NCBI GenBank assembly: GCA_014529385.2
Contig: CM043963.1
Span: 106,421,912 to 106,485,911, forward strand
Direction of reading: 5' to 3'
DNA: 64,000 bases
Source: Adiantum capillus-veneris
Taxonomy: Eukaryota; Streptophyta; Polypodiopsida; Polypodiales; Pteridaceae
Shown: in pieces, positions 47,601 to 57,573 of the stretch
How the letters are laid out: every line of letters starts with the position of its first letter
Numbering within the stretch: the first letter of the stretch is position 1
Position numbers and translations under genes: made by a program
Notes under the pieces: generated by a model
What the model was told of the DNA's origin: nothing
The model's database searches: none
The model's input: only the letters and a program-made list of their open reading frames with translations

Positions 47601-48011
47601 ATTTGCCAAATGCTGCTCACCTGCATTGAATGAGCCAGAGAAGCGGGAGCCCCGTGGATGTCTTTCTCCGAGGGCAATAAGGGTTTATGCTACGATCTCA
47701 GTGGCCAACCTTCCGAAGAAGTCCTCTATGGCTTCTACGCCCGCTACATGTTCTTACCTTCTCATAATATGTTGGCATTTGAGGAAGATTTCACAAAGGG
47801 TTTTTCACTTGCGAACGAAGATTTTTGGGCCAGTGATCAACAACCTGACTTAAGATTCATTAGATACTCCACATTTGACCTTAAAAATAAAGTCATTATG
47901 GATTTTTTGCAGGTCCTAGACAAAGAGAGAAAGATCAGATATGAAAAGGCTCTGCAGGCACTTAAAGAGCGCCTCGCCAGCCGTCAACCCGAAGACTATT
48001 TTAGCCCATAA
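44689..48011 (+). pseudogene. E3 ORF2: large coiled-coil protein homologous to E1 ORF2
   Basis: The N-terminal part (44689-45663; stops at 44875 and 45004) has a KVEVVITKEIVAEALKLP segment and an HAVAITFIQVLK...TYLGAPEVLTRIAYHAIG globular domain resembling the domain often annotated as a putative plant transposon protein. A Lys/Glu/Gln-rich disordered middle follows. A heptad coiled coil occupies 46268-46900. The C-terminal domain (47136-48011; stops at 47319 and 47631) shares DYMVKTL, DLSCAMLYKI, YDLSGQP and a FEE.F..GF pattern with E1. It ends 36 bp before the 3' LTR. Original length was about 1100 residues. Function unknown. Confidence 0.72.
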
Positions 48012-48031
48012 GCTGTGTCAAGGGACAACAC

Positions 48032-48047
48032 AGGCTAGGAGGGGGAA
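48032..48047 (+). promoter_or_regulatory. E3 polypurine tract
   Basis: AGGCTAGGAGGGGGAA precedes the LTR start, in the same context as the E1 tract. Confidence 0.78.
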
Positions 48048-48964
48048 TGTTAGCAGCAAACTAACTCGGATACCATTTTTCGAAGCTATCATTGTGAAAA
48101 CAATTATTATTTTGATAAATCGGAAATTTTGTAACTCCTATTTTCCAAATAAGCTTTGTAATTGATGATCCAGGGCTACAAGCTTCTAGATTGTATCAAC
48201 CTGTCTTATTTATCTTTAGTTAGAGTTCCCATATTATTAGTTTTGACCACCAAAAACCTTGGCTAAGGTATAAAAGCCAATTTCTGTAAGTTATTTTTAA
48301 GTTGTGTATAGTAAAATACATAGCATGAGCTAACAATGCTCACTTCTCTCCTTATCGCGCTTCCTACTCCCTCCCCGGTTGTCACATTGCAGTCGCGTCT
48401 GTTGCATTGCAACCATAGGTAAGAGCTCTACGCGTTGACGTAAGCATTTCACGGTATTTCGTAGCTTTTGGCGTCGTTGACCTACGGCCTAATTTCATCA
48501 TAAGTAGGAATTTACACTTCAAAATAAAAAACTAAGCATAGACGGGGTATTGGCGCATCATTGCTAAGCATTTAGATGCATTCTGGGTCAAAAACGACTA
48601 GGTCCAAAATCCACTTCTGTTAATAATCGTGATTTTTGTATTTGACCTAAAATGGGATTTGAGACCATAAGCATGTGAGCTTGGTCTTATAAACTTGTCC
48701 TAGATTTTTCATTACTTTTGGATGTCATTTGATGCTGAAACGGATGTGATTTGTTTGTCGATGAGGGATTGGCTTTTGGTGATTCTAAACACTTGAGTGT
48801 AACTTGAGTTAGATGCAAGTTGTTTGTTCTTTTTTGAGAGATTGACAACCTCTTGTAGCCTCTATGCACTAGTCGAGTCAGCTTCGTCCCATGGATTGAC
48901 AATTAATCGTGGTTCTCGCTAAAACTGCAATAAGATAGGAGTGAGGTTAGACACTCGTCCCACA
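48048..48964 (+). mobile_element. E3 3' LTR
   Basis: 917 bp from TGTTAGCAGC to CGTCCCACA. TATAAAAG lies at 48269-48276. The final 254 bp match the 5' LTR end (37563-37820). A PBS-like TTTTGGCGTCGTTGACC occurs inside at about 48467, and a half palindrome TTAATAATCGTGATTT near 48620. The interior may therefore contain leader-derived sequence. No target duplication was recognised. Confidence 0.7.
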
Positions 48965-51110
48965 ATAGTGGAGGGTGAAATAAAGTGCACAAAGACACAT
49001 GAGAATGACAAAAGGGAATCTTTAAATTCCCCATCTAAATGAAACAAGAAATCATGAATTAATGAAATAAAAAAATCTAGGTATATGATAACATCAAAAA
49101 ACATATAAATGACTAACAGAGCATCGAACCTTGTGTAGGGATCGACCGATCTACCCATCCGATTTCGCTCTACTACAGACAAAGAGAATTTTACTTTGCC
49201 AAGAGCAAGCCAAAACATATCCAACCTACCTTAGCTAGACATAGACTGAGGCCGTTTCACCTCCCTCCATGAACCCGAACGCTGAATGGATCCCAAATAC
49301 CAGTAGGTGGTAGGGTAGCAACAACAACCATACCAATTTAGGCACCACACCTCTTTGATGTCCAACTTCGGGTGTATAAGCAAAGCCAAGGCAAGATCCC
49401 TGATATGTTGGAGCCATGTAGGTCATTCAAACCTGGATGCACTAACCGTGCAGATGAGCCTAACAAAAAACAAGACCTAGGCAACACTCCCCATCCAACA
49501 AAGCCCCAGATCATCGACCCTTTTGTCAAAGGCTAATTGATGTAGGTGATCCTAGTATTGTAGAAACATTGCCACGAGAAACATAGCACATGATTACACC
49601 AATCACAATAGAATCTTCCATATGCCCAAACAATCTTTTCAAAGAAATCAGACTGTAAAGGGTCTTTACTCTTACACGTCCACCATAAGCCATCAAAACC
49701 ACTTCATGATCCAATCCAAAACCATAAACCATAATCCAATCACATGGCATAGGTGAGCACTCTACCCAAATCACGGTGACACACATCCAATCCTACAAAA
49801 CCACTTTAGCACATAACATGGGTGCAAGACCATAAACCATATTCCATATTGAATCGACTCCCACACTTGCAATTCGTCATATGCGCTGCAGCCAAAGTGA
49901 GCCTGCACACATGGCCCTTAAGACATGAACTTTTTATGCTTAAAAGAATCCAGACCATAGACTAAACATGAGTTCAAAATCCAATTTTAACAATGTCTAA
50001 CCATGCATAAGTGATTCACTATGACCACACCTCACACACCTAGCACATAGAGCTAGTTTTGGCCTACAAGGGTGGAAAGCAACATACACATGCACATGAG
50101 GTTTCCACATCCATCCATGAGGTTCCCTATATTACATGAAATCATTACATCCATAGAATCATGATGCAAAACATCCCCGTCACTTTGATCAACCACAAAC
50201 CATAACATCACATATATGTGAAAAACATCTTTTTGCCATTTTTGAGTGCATTCATAACACGCAAATGAAAGTATTTGATCTCAAACCAATACATCAAGAC
50301 CAGTACCATAATATAAAATAAAACCTTACCACATCACTTTGTGCGTATGAGACTCTTGCAGCAAATCATGATAACACAAAAAGAAGGCCAACTCATTCAT
50401 ATTTCCCCGCACTGTTAGGGTTGGCTAACATATACCCCCATATAAGCTTATGTACATCAAAAAATTTAAATCAACTCACCAAAACAAACCATATAACACA
50501 TATTAGCATCTCATCCAACTCATGACATCATATAGTACTCCCCCTTGGTAGCACTCCTACACGCATACGTAACCCCATACATGGAACAATTAATAACTCG
50601 CACCCACGAAGTGATCTTAGAGCCTTAAATACATTTATCAACAAGTTTAATCAAGATTTTGAATTTTTTGAATGGGTTTTCTCATTTGATGAGTGTATAT
50701 AGTGGTTCCCCAAGGAGACGGGGGTCAAATTTTTTGATTGTGCAGTGAGTTGCAAGTTGTATTTGACCATAACTCTTTGCTCGTGCGGAATTTTCACATG
50801 ACCACCCAGAGAGAAAATGTTATGAATGATGTGTTGAGTCTTTGCTTAAGCGTGTTTGACCTTATTCATAGCAGCTTAAGAGATATGATGAAACAGGGTT
50901 CCTATCTCTACATGACGTGAAAGACAAAACGTTTTTTATGTACACTTGTGACCATAAACACATTGTGTGCATAAATTAGCGTATTAAACATGATGGAAAA
51001 AACATGGATCATCTTTGTACACACTCGGAAAATCCATACATGCCCTCGTATATGAAAAAGCAACCATCGAGAGGGTAGTTACTCAAAAAACGGAGTAGGA
51101 AGAGAAAGAG
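48965..51110. other. Unassigned spacer downstream of E3
   Basis: About 2.1 kb of AT-rich sequence with only short accidental ORFs (for example on the minus strand 49235-49786). I see no protein motif, RNA gene or repeat structure. Confidence 0.3.
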
Positions 51111-51287
51111 ATGATGGCTATGAATTTTAGAGCTTCTTACCGTGCTTTAGGAGTGATTACAAGATGTTTAAAGGCTGCTTGCTTTGCCACAAAGGAGTGG
51201 GATGAGAGTTATGTAGAGGTTTTCACCACGAAGTTGTTGGAGAACGCACACAATGTGAAAAGAGAAGAGAAGATAGTAAGCAAGTAG
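51111..51287 (+). CDS. Small ORF of 58 residues, unknown
   Basis: An ATG-initiated frame with protein-like composition (it starts MMAMNFRASYRALGV and contains LKAACFATKEWDESYVEVF). No family is recognised. A GTAAG word just before the stop could be a splice donor, so an exon of a decayed host gene is conceivable, but there is no second exon to support it. Confidence 0.2.
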   Translation: MMAMNFRASYRALGVITRCLKAACFATKEWDESYVEVFTTKLLENAHNVKREEKIVSK

Positions 51288-51328
51288 CTATGGGTATGTA
51301 GGTATCACTGTGCGGTAGTAGATATAAT

Positions 51329-51595
51329 TGTCGACACTCAAAATTGAGCACTCTATGCCAATTTATAGCTGCAAGGTGAGGCTATGAGTGTGTGAATGCA
51401 GTGCGTGTGTGGAGAGCAAGAAGGAGAGAGAGAGAGAGAGAGAGGATGCGTATGGAGCAACTCAACACTATATGTGTGTAAGAGAGCTCCTTATTCTTCT
51501 CACTAGTAAAGAATAAGGTGTGTACAAGTAATGAGCTGTCAGACATCTGTGGCGTGTCCGACCGGGGTAAGAGGCACACCACCTTTACCCCAACA
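51329..51595 (-). mobile_element. Copia LTR on the minus strand (3' LTR of a remnant)
   Basis: In minus orientation it runs TGTTGGGGTAAAGG (51595) to GTGTCGACA (51329), 267 bp, with a CTATAAATT promoter word and a GA/TC microsatellite (51424-51444). The adjacent PPT AAGTGGGAGAT (51596-51606) gives the orientation and the superfamily. Confidence 0.75.
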
Positions 51596-52373
51596 ATCTC
51601 CCACTTAAGGACAACTATGTCGATAAGTGGTACTACTATATGATCTAGTAGTATGTACAGTAGGTAAGGGAGGAAACTTGTCTCAACCTATGTCCACTAG
51701 CTCTCTTGAAGATAATGCATGATGTCATGTAGGCTCTAGCAGTGTACAGAATCGTATATCCCTGCTAGAGTCAACATGCATAACCTGCAGGTATCTTGTA
51801 ATGGCCTGTACCGCTCCATGATTCATCATGCTAGTATCAATCATCGCACGACTAACAACCCCAATTGCAAACGCTCCCACTATAGCTTCTAGGTCGGGTC
51901 TCAACACTAAGAGTTCGTACATGATCAATGCAAATCGCATCAACGCCATGTAAAGTGACATCTGCCAATCTATTCGCAGTAGGTATCTCAACCCTCATTG
52001 CATCACAACCAAAATTAGTTGCATATGGACGTGTCAAGTTTAACTCCAGGGTAGTCATCACTCCCTCATCATCCATAGGGACTTTATCCTCATGTCCTGG
52101 CATCACCATATCAATCTCTAGCATGAGCATATCAAAGAACTCCATATCGCTCATCTCTGTGGTAGGAGGCATTTCTGTCCTAAAGGATCAATCCACTATG
52201 TCTTGCTAGAGCATGGCTGCTCTAATTTTGCATCTAGAGACATGTCGTACATAGCACTCTAGAGCTCCTCCGCAAAATTATATGCCTGCAAAGTCACTGA
52301 AACTACATTTTCTCACACATGTGACTCATTGCTCTACTCTCTAACCGGCAAAGCATCAAAATCTATCATCACC
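51596..52373 (-). pseudogene. Copia pol remnant (RT end), RNase H deleted
   Basis: About 120 bp above the PPT, a minus-strand frame (51725-51991) has FAIGVVSRAMID and HGAVQAITRYLQVM. These correspond to the end of the copia RT (compare FAVGVVSRYMSN and WEAVKGILRYLKAT in the element at 28166-31272). The RNase H normally between this point and the PPT is missing. Another open minus-strand stretch (51852-52172) overlaps and is not clearly copia. Confidence 0.6.
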
Positions 52374-52930
52374 TGTCATAAAATAGTTCTCATATTAAAC
52401 TAATCATTTTATAGGGAAAGATAAAAGGGGAACAAGAGTTAGGTTATAGATATGTGCTTCTAGACCTATCTCAACAGGGGACCAAAAGGAGAAATGGTTG
52501 TATCTCAATAGTTGTCCAAAAGGAGACGGTCTACCAAAGAGCAATGTGCAATATGTGCTTCTAGGTTTACCTCAGCAAGGGACCAAGAGGAGAGATGGTT
52601 ACATCTCAATAGGGGTCCAAAAGGAGGTAGTCTATCAAAGAGCAATGTGCATCTAATGGAGCTTAAAAGACCTTAGGGTTAGCTTCATTAAAGACCTCCA
52701 AAGGTTAGTGTTAAAAAGTCCTTTGAGCTTAGGCAAGCTAGGGTTGACCTTTAGGTGGGAATCCTACCCAAGCGTGAGGTGTTTGTTATACTTTTTAACT
52801 AAAGTGCTTAAAGTGTTTGTGGGAACCTTTTCCAAGATTTGGGTGCTTCTCATGCTTAAATGACTAAGGTTCTTGAAGTGTCCAATTTAAACATAAACTC
52901 TCAAGAGGCATAAATAGTCTCCATGCTTAA

Positions 52931-54270
52931 CACTAGAATGGTAACCTAACAGGACATAAAAGTGTCCTTTCAGGGTTTTGGGAAAATTTTCTAAAACCAT
53001 AGTAGATCCACTCATTTTGAAAAATCCTTTCATGAGCTTATAGTTCAATAACTACTACATATGGAAAAAATGAGAAACTTGTAATTTTTCTCATCCCTTG
53101 GTCACTACAAGTCTCCAAAGTTGATGGACCAGTGCATTTTGCCCAAAATAGCAATTTCTTATGATTGATTGCATATAAATAAGAGTGGGGATTTTTGTAG
53201 GACATGAGATAAAATGCCCCATTAACTTCAATGGGTTAGTGACCAAAATAGATGGTTGCTTTAACCTCATTAATTTTTTTTGGGAAAAAAAAATAGGTAC
53301 AAAAAAGTTGCATTTTTGCCATTCTGCGGACCTATCATCAAAGTTTCTATAGTCACGCTCAATACAAATACTATATACATGTTTTCTTAGTTCCCTTTGG
53401 GCCTTTGGATTCAAAAGGAGCCATGGAGCATGTCAAAAGGATAATGGATCTCTTACGATTGGAACCTTGGGGGCAATGATAAAGTGCTAAATATAGCAAA
53501 CATGAAAAAACTGGGTTTAGCATTATGACCTCTAGAAACCCATAGAAACTACTCAATATATAGCCAAGTTTGTACTCTATGATTAGATATGGTTACTACC
53601 TACAAAATACACACAATTGGCCTAAGAAACTAGCAATATTGAGCAAGTTATACTTGCTACTCTAAAATGTATCGTATTCTTCAGCAATCAAAAAACTCAA
53701 CCATCATCATATGCTATGCTATATAGCATATTAGGTCCCCCAAAACTCAAGGAAGATTAGCTTTATGTTATACATTACACTTACATAATCAAAATTGAAT
53801 TTGGATATCAAGAAAGCCACCAAAAAATCATAAAAGTGCTAATTTTGGCCAAAAAACAGGATTATGCAATTATTGTAAATTGGTCATAACTTTCAATTTT
53901 AACACTTAGCTCTCCCTACAAGCATCAAAACATGTTGAGAACTATGAAGGCCTAACCTCTAGCCATCTAAACCTCACAAACATAAAGTTTAGAGTGGTAT
54001 AGTTGCCAAAAATTGAAAAAAAAAAGCCAAAAACAGGACCCGTTTTTTCACACAGTTTAGGTTCAAAAATGTTGTGCAAGAGTAAGGTTAATGGTGAGAT
54101 CGATACTCCAAAAAAAATGCTAAGTTGTTTTCAGCTCATAAGGCAAATTTGTGGATATATAGCACCTAGAAATTCATTTTCATACTCTTAAAATAATTCA
54201 AGCAAAATGGTCACTTAACAGGACACAAAAGTGTCCAAGGACATAAAAGTGTCCTGTTACCATTCTAGTG
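52931..54270. mobile_element. Non-autonomous class II element with 15-bp TIRs, TTAA-flanked
   Basis: Termini CACTAGAATGGTAAC (52931-52945) and its exact complement (54256-54270) are flanked on both sides by TTAA (52927-52930, 54271-54274). An empty version of the site, CATGCTTAAATGACTAAGG, occurs in the neighbouring LTR repeat at about 52849-52867. The 1340-bp interior has no convincing ORF. Subterminal hairpins AGGACATAAAAGTGTCCT lie at 52951-52968 and 54238-54255, with a related one at 54221-54236. The superfamily is unclear: TTAA suggests piggyBac, CACTA suggests En/Spm, and a TA duplication would suggest Tc1/mariner. Confidence 0.85.
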
Positions 54271-54555
54271 TTAAATGACTAGGTGCTTGAAGTGTTCAAT
54301 TCAAACATGATACCTTAAGAAGCATAAAAGACACATGCCAAGATCCTCCACATGTGGCCCTCATGATGTGCTTGAATCCTATTGGATAGGCTTTAAAGGG
54401 GTCCCATGAGAATTTAGATGCATAAAATAAATAATTAAGTTCTTTCTCTCAAAGAGGAAAAAGAGGACACATGTCCAAATTTATTAATTAAATAATAAAA
54501 AAGAGAGGAGAGAGAGAGAGGGGTGGACCAAGAATGAGAGGGGGGTATACCCTCC

Positions 54556-54575
54556 CACACACACACGCACGCACA

Positions 54576-54607
<32 letters not shown>

Positions 54608-54608
54608 T
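54556..54608. repeat. (AC)n microsatellite
   Basis: An imperfect then perfect AC repeat inside LTR C, at the place where LTR B has a TG/CA repeat. It creates spurious Cys/Val or Thr/His ORFs. Confidence 0.95.
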
Positions 54609-55145
54609 TGTGTGAAGTGCAAAGGGCAAGAGCTCCATCTCCTTCTCCATGCTTGTGGAGAAGTGAGAGCCTACACCAACACTCTTGGCTATGGAATGCA
54701 AATCCAGCCAAGACCCATGCTTCAATGCTTAAGCTTGCCATCTTCTTCATCTTCATTACTATGATATTATGCTAAAATGGCGAGAGGAAGAGCGATGATA
54801 AGTGAGGGGCTATTTATTTCTCCTATGAATGATTCTTCTTACTATTCCCTACCGTCATTCCCCGCTAGCTCTCTCCACCTTCGAAGTTGTTTGAGGCCTT
54901 GGGACTGAGGCTTGGGATAGTTAATTATTTTTGCAAAGTTTATGTTATGCTTGTGATGTATGAAGCTTTCCATCTTATTCGCATCATCTAGGTCACAAGG
55001 AACACAAAGATACATCTCCACCTTCAAAGACGTTTGTATCAAGTCTCTCTTGATGGGAGAATCTATAATACAAACGCCTTTTGGAGGGGGGACCGGCTCC
55101 AAGTAAATCCAGACCTCAACTATTGTCATGTTCTCTAACACTCTA

Positions 55146-55149
<4 letters not shown>

Positions 55150-55194
<45 letters not shown>
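55150..55194. repeat. (CT)n(CA)n compound microsatellite
   Basis: About 31 bp of CT followed by CA near the 3' end of LTR C. Confidence 0.95.
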
Positions 55195-55197
<3 letters not shown>

Positions 55198-55351
55198 TTA
55201 TTTTTCATGCCAAGTTAATTAAGTACTATGTTTATGTTGTTACCATCAATTAAGCTCACCCTCTATGTTATCAAAGTAATCTCATAAAGATGCTCACTCT
55301 AATTCTCTTAATTCTGCTATTCTCAAAGTTCATAGACCATTTCCATTACAT

Positions 55352-55363
55352 TGGTATCACAGC
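55352..55363 (+). promoter_or_regulatory. Copy C primer binding site (iMet, one mismatch)
   Basis: TGGTATCACAGC, one base different from the TGGTATCAGAGC of copy B and the copia element, one base after the LTR end. Confidence 0.85.
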
Positions 55364-55659
55364 ATTTGATCTCTCTTTTCTTGCTTAAGAAGAGAGGTCC
55401 TTAAGTAACCTATTAATGTTTGATTTTGTTAATTATATTAGGGTAAGTGGGTCTGGGATCTATTATCAATTTTGCTAAGCCCACTATGTGGGATATGGTG
55501 CACACCTCGAGAGCTTCGGTCTTAATAATGGGATATTTTTAGACTTGCCTATAGCTTTACCATTATTGAGCCATAAGAAGTCCAAAAGGAAATGACCATT
55601 ATTTTTAGACTTGCCTATAGCTTTACCATTATTGAGCTCATGGCTTAATAATTGAGCTA
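55364..55659 (+). other. Copy C leader with a 36-bp direct duplication
   Basis: Untranslated. The 36-bp sequence starting ATTTTTAGACTTGCC is present at 55535-55570 and 55601-55636, 66 bp apart. Confidence 0.7.
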
Positions 55660-57040
55660 TTGAACCATTATTTTGCACATGAAGGTGCTAATGATGATGC
55701 CCCCATGTTTATCTTTTTACTAAGTTGCATCAAGCTATGGGCAACCCTACTTTGCAAGCCGAAGTTACTCAACAACTCCATGATTATCGGATTTCCCTTC
55801 CTCTCCAAGAGGAGAGAGAGCTTAGGAGGTCTCTTGATGAGACTCCCAAAAGAAGACTCTCTCCCATAAGAGAGGAGGAATCCAAAGAACGAAAAAGAAG
55901 TGAATCCCTAAGTTCCTTTAAAGATGTGGCTCCATGAAGACGGCGGTCTAGACTATCGCCAACTCCTCCCAAGAGGAAACGGTCAACCCATAGTCCTTCT
56001 CCTCATCATTCAGAAAGGGAAGAGAGGAAACAAACGAAGAAAAAGGCAAGAAAGAGGTCACCCTCTTGTCCTTCTTCTTCACCCTCCTCCTCTTCCAACG
56101 AAAGCAATAGTTATTCTCTTAAAGAATACAAGAGGAGAGGACATCACGAAACTTACCCTGCGTGGCGAAGGTCCCAAAAGCTCAAGAAAGTCAAAGAGGG
56201 AGGAAAGAGTGTCTCTTTTCTCACCTATGATGGCACCTTTGGTGCCAACAACAAAGTATTGGCCTTTATCCAACAATTTGATGTGGCCTTTGGAGACGAG
56301 GGCTTCACGGAGTCCTCCAAGCTACACCATGTAGCTATGCACTTTTAGAAGTCTGCTCGTCAATGGTGGGCTAGACTTCGTGGCAACAACGAGGACCTAA
56401 AGACATGGAAAACTCTACGAGTTTCCATCATGAAGCAATTCCTTGCAAGCGATGCAAAGGACAAAGTGCTTACTAAATGGTGGAGCTTGAAGCTGATCTT
56501 CAACAAGTCTATCCACAAATATGTAGACAAGTTTTGGGATTTATATCTCAAAGCTACAGTCTTTCAAAGGATAGATTTCTCCAAACAAAAGCAACAATTT
56601 TGAACAAGATTACCTGAAGAAATGACTGAGTATGTTAACTCACAACGGCCTAGCACTATCACCGAAGTCATCCACCACACTATGGTTGCTTCAAGGATAA
56701 ATTTCCAACAAGGGGCGAGAAGAAATTTCAAGCCCATGGAAAACAAGGATCAAAATGAAGCTAAAGGGAAGAGAAATGCTCAAAAGTCTTCCCAAGGCAA
56801 CACCAACACCAACAACAATAAGGCCAAGGAGAAAGGAGCTTACAAAGGTCAAAATCAGCTCTCTCCCGAAGAATTAGAGGCCTTTTGTAAAGACCATAAA
56901 TGCTTTAAGTGTGGGGAGCAAGGACATGGTTATCATTCTTGCCCTAAAAGAAATGTACACTTTGACACTCCTAGAGCTTCCATGGTTGAAGCTCCAAAAG
57001 AGGATACTCATTGCAAAGGTGTTATTGAGGCATAGGAGAG
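55660..57040 (+). pseudogene. Copy C gag (chromovirus), frameshifted, cut by E4
   Basis: Collinear with copy B gag. The parts are an AHEGANDDAP segment, an HQAMGNPTLQAEVTQQL helix, a Ser/Arg/Lys linker, a KKVKEGGKSVSFLTYDGTFG segment, the gag core, MTEYVNSQRPSTI, and the knuckle CFKCGEQGHGYHSC (near 56905-56945). Frame changes occur near 55725 and 55930, with stops near 56347 and 56600. Sequence of this family ends at 57040, where the E4 LTR begins; protease, RT and the rest are not in the window. Confidence 0.88.
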
Positions 57041-57532
57041 TGGGAATAACAACTAATTAACCATAAAAGCATTACATCATCATTCCACATAATCAAAACA
57101 GTTCCAGTACTTGAACAGGTTCAGAATAGAATCAGGGAATTGAAGGAAAACTGAAGAATGAATACACAGAGAAGCATAGAATCTTAATGGCCATAGCCTT
57201 GCATTCATCACCCTTCTCTCATACAATGCACTACCATCAGGTTCGAGGATAGCTACTTAGGAAGAATGAAGAGGCACAAAACTCTTCCCTAATTACAAAC
57301 TAAAAGTAAAACTACTAAGGTTCAAGAACACTTTACTAAAAGAATATGCAAGGCTAACACCTGGAACAGTCCGGTGGCAAAAAGTTTTTGAAAACCAGAA
57401 AAAACTTTTGACTTGTTTCCCATCAATTTCTTGTTAATCAAAATCTAGTGCTCACAAGATAAAGTAAAACAAAGTGTAGTGCCTGGAACCAAATCCAAGG
57501 TACACAAATGTATTACTATATCCAATGAAACA
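57041..57532 (-). mobile_element. E4 3' LTR
   Basis: 492 bp on the minus strand from TGTTTCATTGG (57532) to GTTATTCCCA (57041). The inner border is next to the PPT; the outer border is where copy C gag ends. The partner LTR lies beyond the window, so the target duplication cannot be tested. Confidence 0.7.
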
Positions 57533-57548
57533 CCACCCTTTCCCACTT
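57533..57548 (-). promoter_or_regulatory. E4 polypurine tract
   Basis: Reads AAGTGGGAAAGGGTGG on the minus strand, directly before the LTR. Confidence 0.8.
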
Positions 57549-57573
57549 AGTGTTGAGAAACACTATTGATCAT

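Larger units (their letters stand above)
52374..55350 (+). mobile_element. Copy C 5' LTR (chromovirus family) carrying a TIR insertion
   Basis: Runs from TGTCATAAAATAG to CATTTCCATTACA and is followed by a PBS. Without the 1344 bp contributed by the TIR element and its TTAA duplication it is about 1633 bp, close to the 1594 bp of copy B. It has expanded internal repeats (CTCAACAGGGGACCAAAAGG-like blocks near 52480-52640, and GACTAAGG...CTTGAAGTG units). Two microsatellites lie near its 3' end. Confidence 0.8.

Noticed and set aside
52931-54270. Firm assignment of the TIR element to piggyBac
   Set aside because: TTAA is palindromic and the TIR could absorb one to three of its bases, so 2-, 3- and 4-bp duplications are all possible; no transposase is present.
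54435-54764. Open frames rich in Cys/Val or Thr/His
   Set aside because: Products of the (AC)n microsatellite in LTR C; no start context, no homology.
54842-55195. Minus-strand ORF beginning with alternating Arg-Glu
   Set aside because: Arises from the CT/CA microsatellite; it lies wholly in the LTR.
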